Below are positions 5,562 through 5,782 of a stretch of 5,782 nt of DNA, piece after piece. Origin of the DNA: JANLQX01 sp031368095. GTDB lineage: Bacteria > Actinomycetota > Acidimicrobiia > Acidimicrobiales > JANYDT01. The stretch is taken from assembly GCA_031368095.1 (NCBI GenBank), contig JANLQX010000172.1, positions 1 through 5,782 of the forward strand. The letters run 5' to 3'. The notes under the pieces are model-generated. The model worked only from the letters and a program-made list of their open reading frames with translations, was not told where the DNA came from and searched no databases. The position numbers and the translations under genes were made by a program. Within the stretch, counting starts at the first letter, position 1, and each line of letters starts with the position of its first letter.

Positions 5562-5782
5562 ATGTTGCGCCTCGTCCTTCCCAAAGGCTCCCTCGAACGT
5601 CCCACCCTCGATCTGTTCGAGCAGGCGGATCTTCCGGTGCAGCGATCGTCGGCCGTGCAGTACCTCGCCTCGATCGACGACCCCCGCATTGCCGAGGTCC
5701 GCATCCTGCGACCTCAGGAGATCCCGGGCTATGTCGCCGAGGGAATGTTCGATCTTGGCATCACCGGGCGCGACTGGATCGA
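5562..5782 (+). CDS. hisG: ATP phosphoribosyltransferase HisG, N-terminal part (3' end outside window)
   Basis: HisG condenses ATP with PRPP to form phosphoribosyl-ATP, the first committed and feedback-controlled step of histidine synthesis. The 73 complete codons in the window begin MLRLVLPKGSLERPTLDLFE, which includes the LPKGSL motif of the PRPP/ATP-binding half. They continue with SIDDPRIAEVRILRPQEIPGYV (about 37-58) and end in GMFDLGITGRDW (61-72), the strongly conserved core. The ILRPQEIP wording recalls the long, ACT-domain type of HisG, but the diagnostic C-terminal domain is outside the window. The ATG is favoured because homology begins directly at it and a TAGGCT -10 box lies just upstream. 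It follows mog by 35 bases on the same strand. The frame is intact to the right edge. Confidence 0.94.
   Translation, partial: MLRLVLPKGSLERPTLDLFEQADLPVQRSSAVQYLASIDDPRIAEVRILRPQEIPGYVAEGMFDLGITGRDWI

Overview
The window is GC-rich, densely coded bacterial chromosome with GTG as well as ATG starts, several genes without a Shine-Dalgarno sequence, and TAnnnT -10 boxes almost touching start codons. With the protein resemblances this points to a high-GC actinobacterium. Class Acidimicrobiia is my best guess, from general familiarity with such proteins and not from any search. The genes are housekeeping and metabolic. I see no transposase, integrase, CRISPR array, toxin, phage or defence gene, and no complete RNA gene.

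Layout. (1) 1-789, + strand: the 3' part of rsmB (16S rRNA m5C methyltransferase), cut by the left edge. (2) 790-938: a short non-coding gap with four copies of a GTTGGCG/CGCCAAC core in opposing orientations, able to form mutually exclusive hairpins. (3) 939-1724, +: an enoyl-CoA hydratase/isomerase-family protein. (4) 1725-1767: a convergent gap in which I see no clear terminator. (5) 4338-1768, - strand: a three-gene unit of SAM-dependent methyltransferase, zinc-free MDR oxidoreductase and HAD phosphatase/mutase. The first two are 22 bases apart and the last two overlap by one base. (6) 4339-4360: a 22-base divergent gap holding a perfect 10-base palindrome that gives a -10 box to both sides. 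(7) 4361-5526, +: rpe and a MogA/MoaB-type molybdopterin adenylyltransferase, overlapping as ATGA. (8) 5527-5561: a short gap with a probable promoter. (9) 5562-5782, +: the 5' part of hisG, cut by the right edge.

Functionally, rpe supplies pentose phosphates, which lead through ribose 5-phosphate and PRPP to the substrate of HisG, so rpe and hisG are metabolically adjacent. The mog gene between them belongs to molybdenum cofactor synthesis and has no obvious link. The four genes between rsmB and rpe (hydratase, HAD, MDR, methyltransferase) form a separate block of unknown substrate.

The observations most worth checking are the symmetric divergent promoter with two apparently leaderless starts at equal distance (4338-4361), the four-arm repeat after rsmB (805-893), and the unusually short linker in RsmB. 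I found no evidence of a wholly new system.
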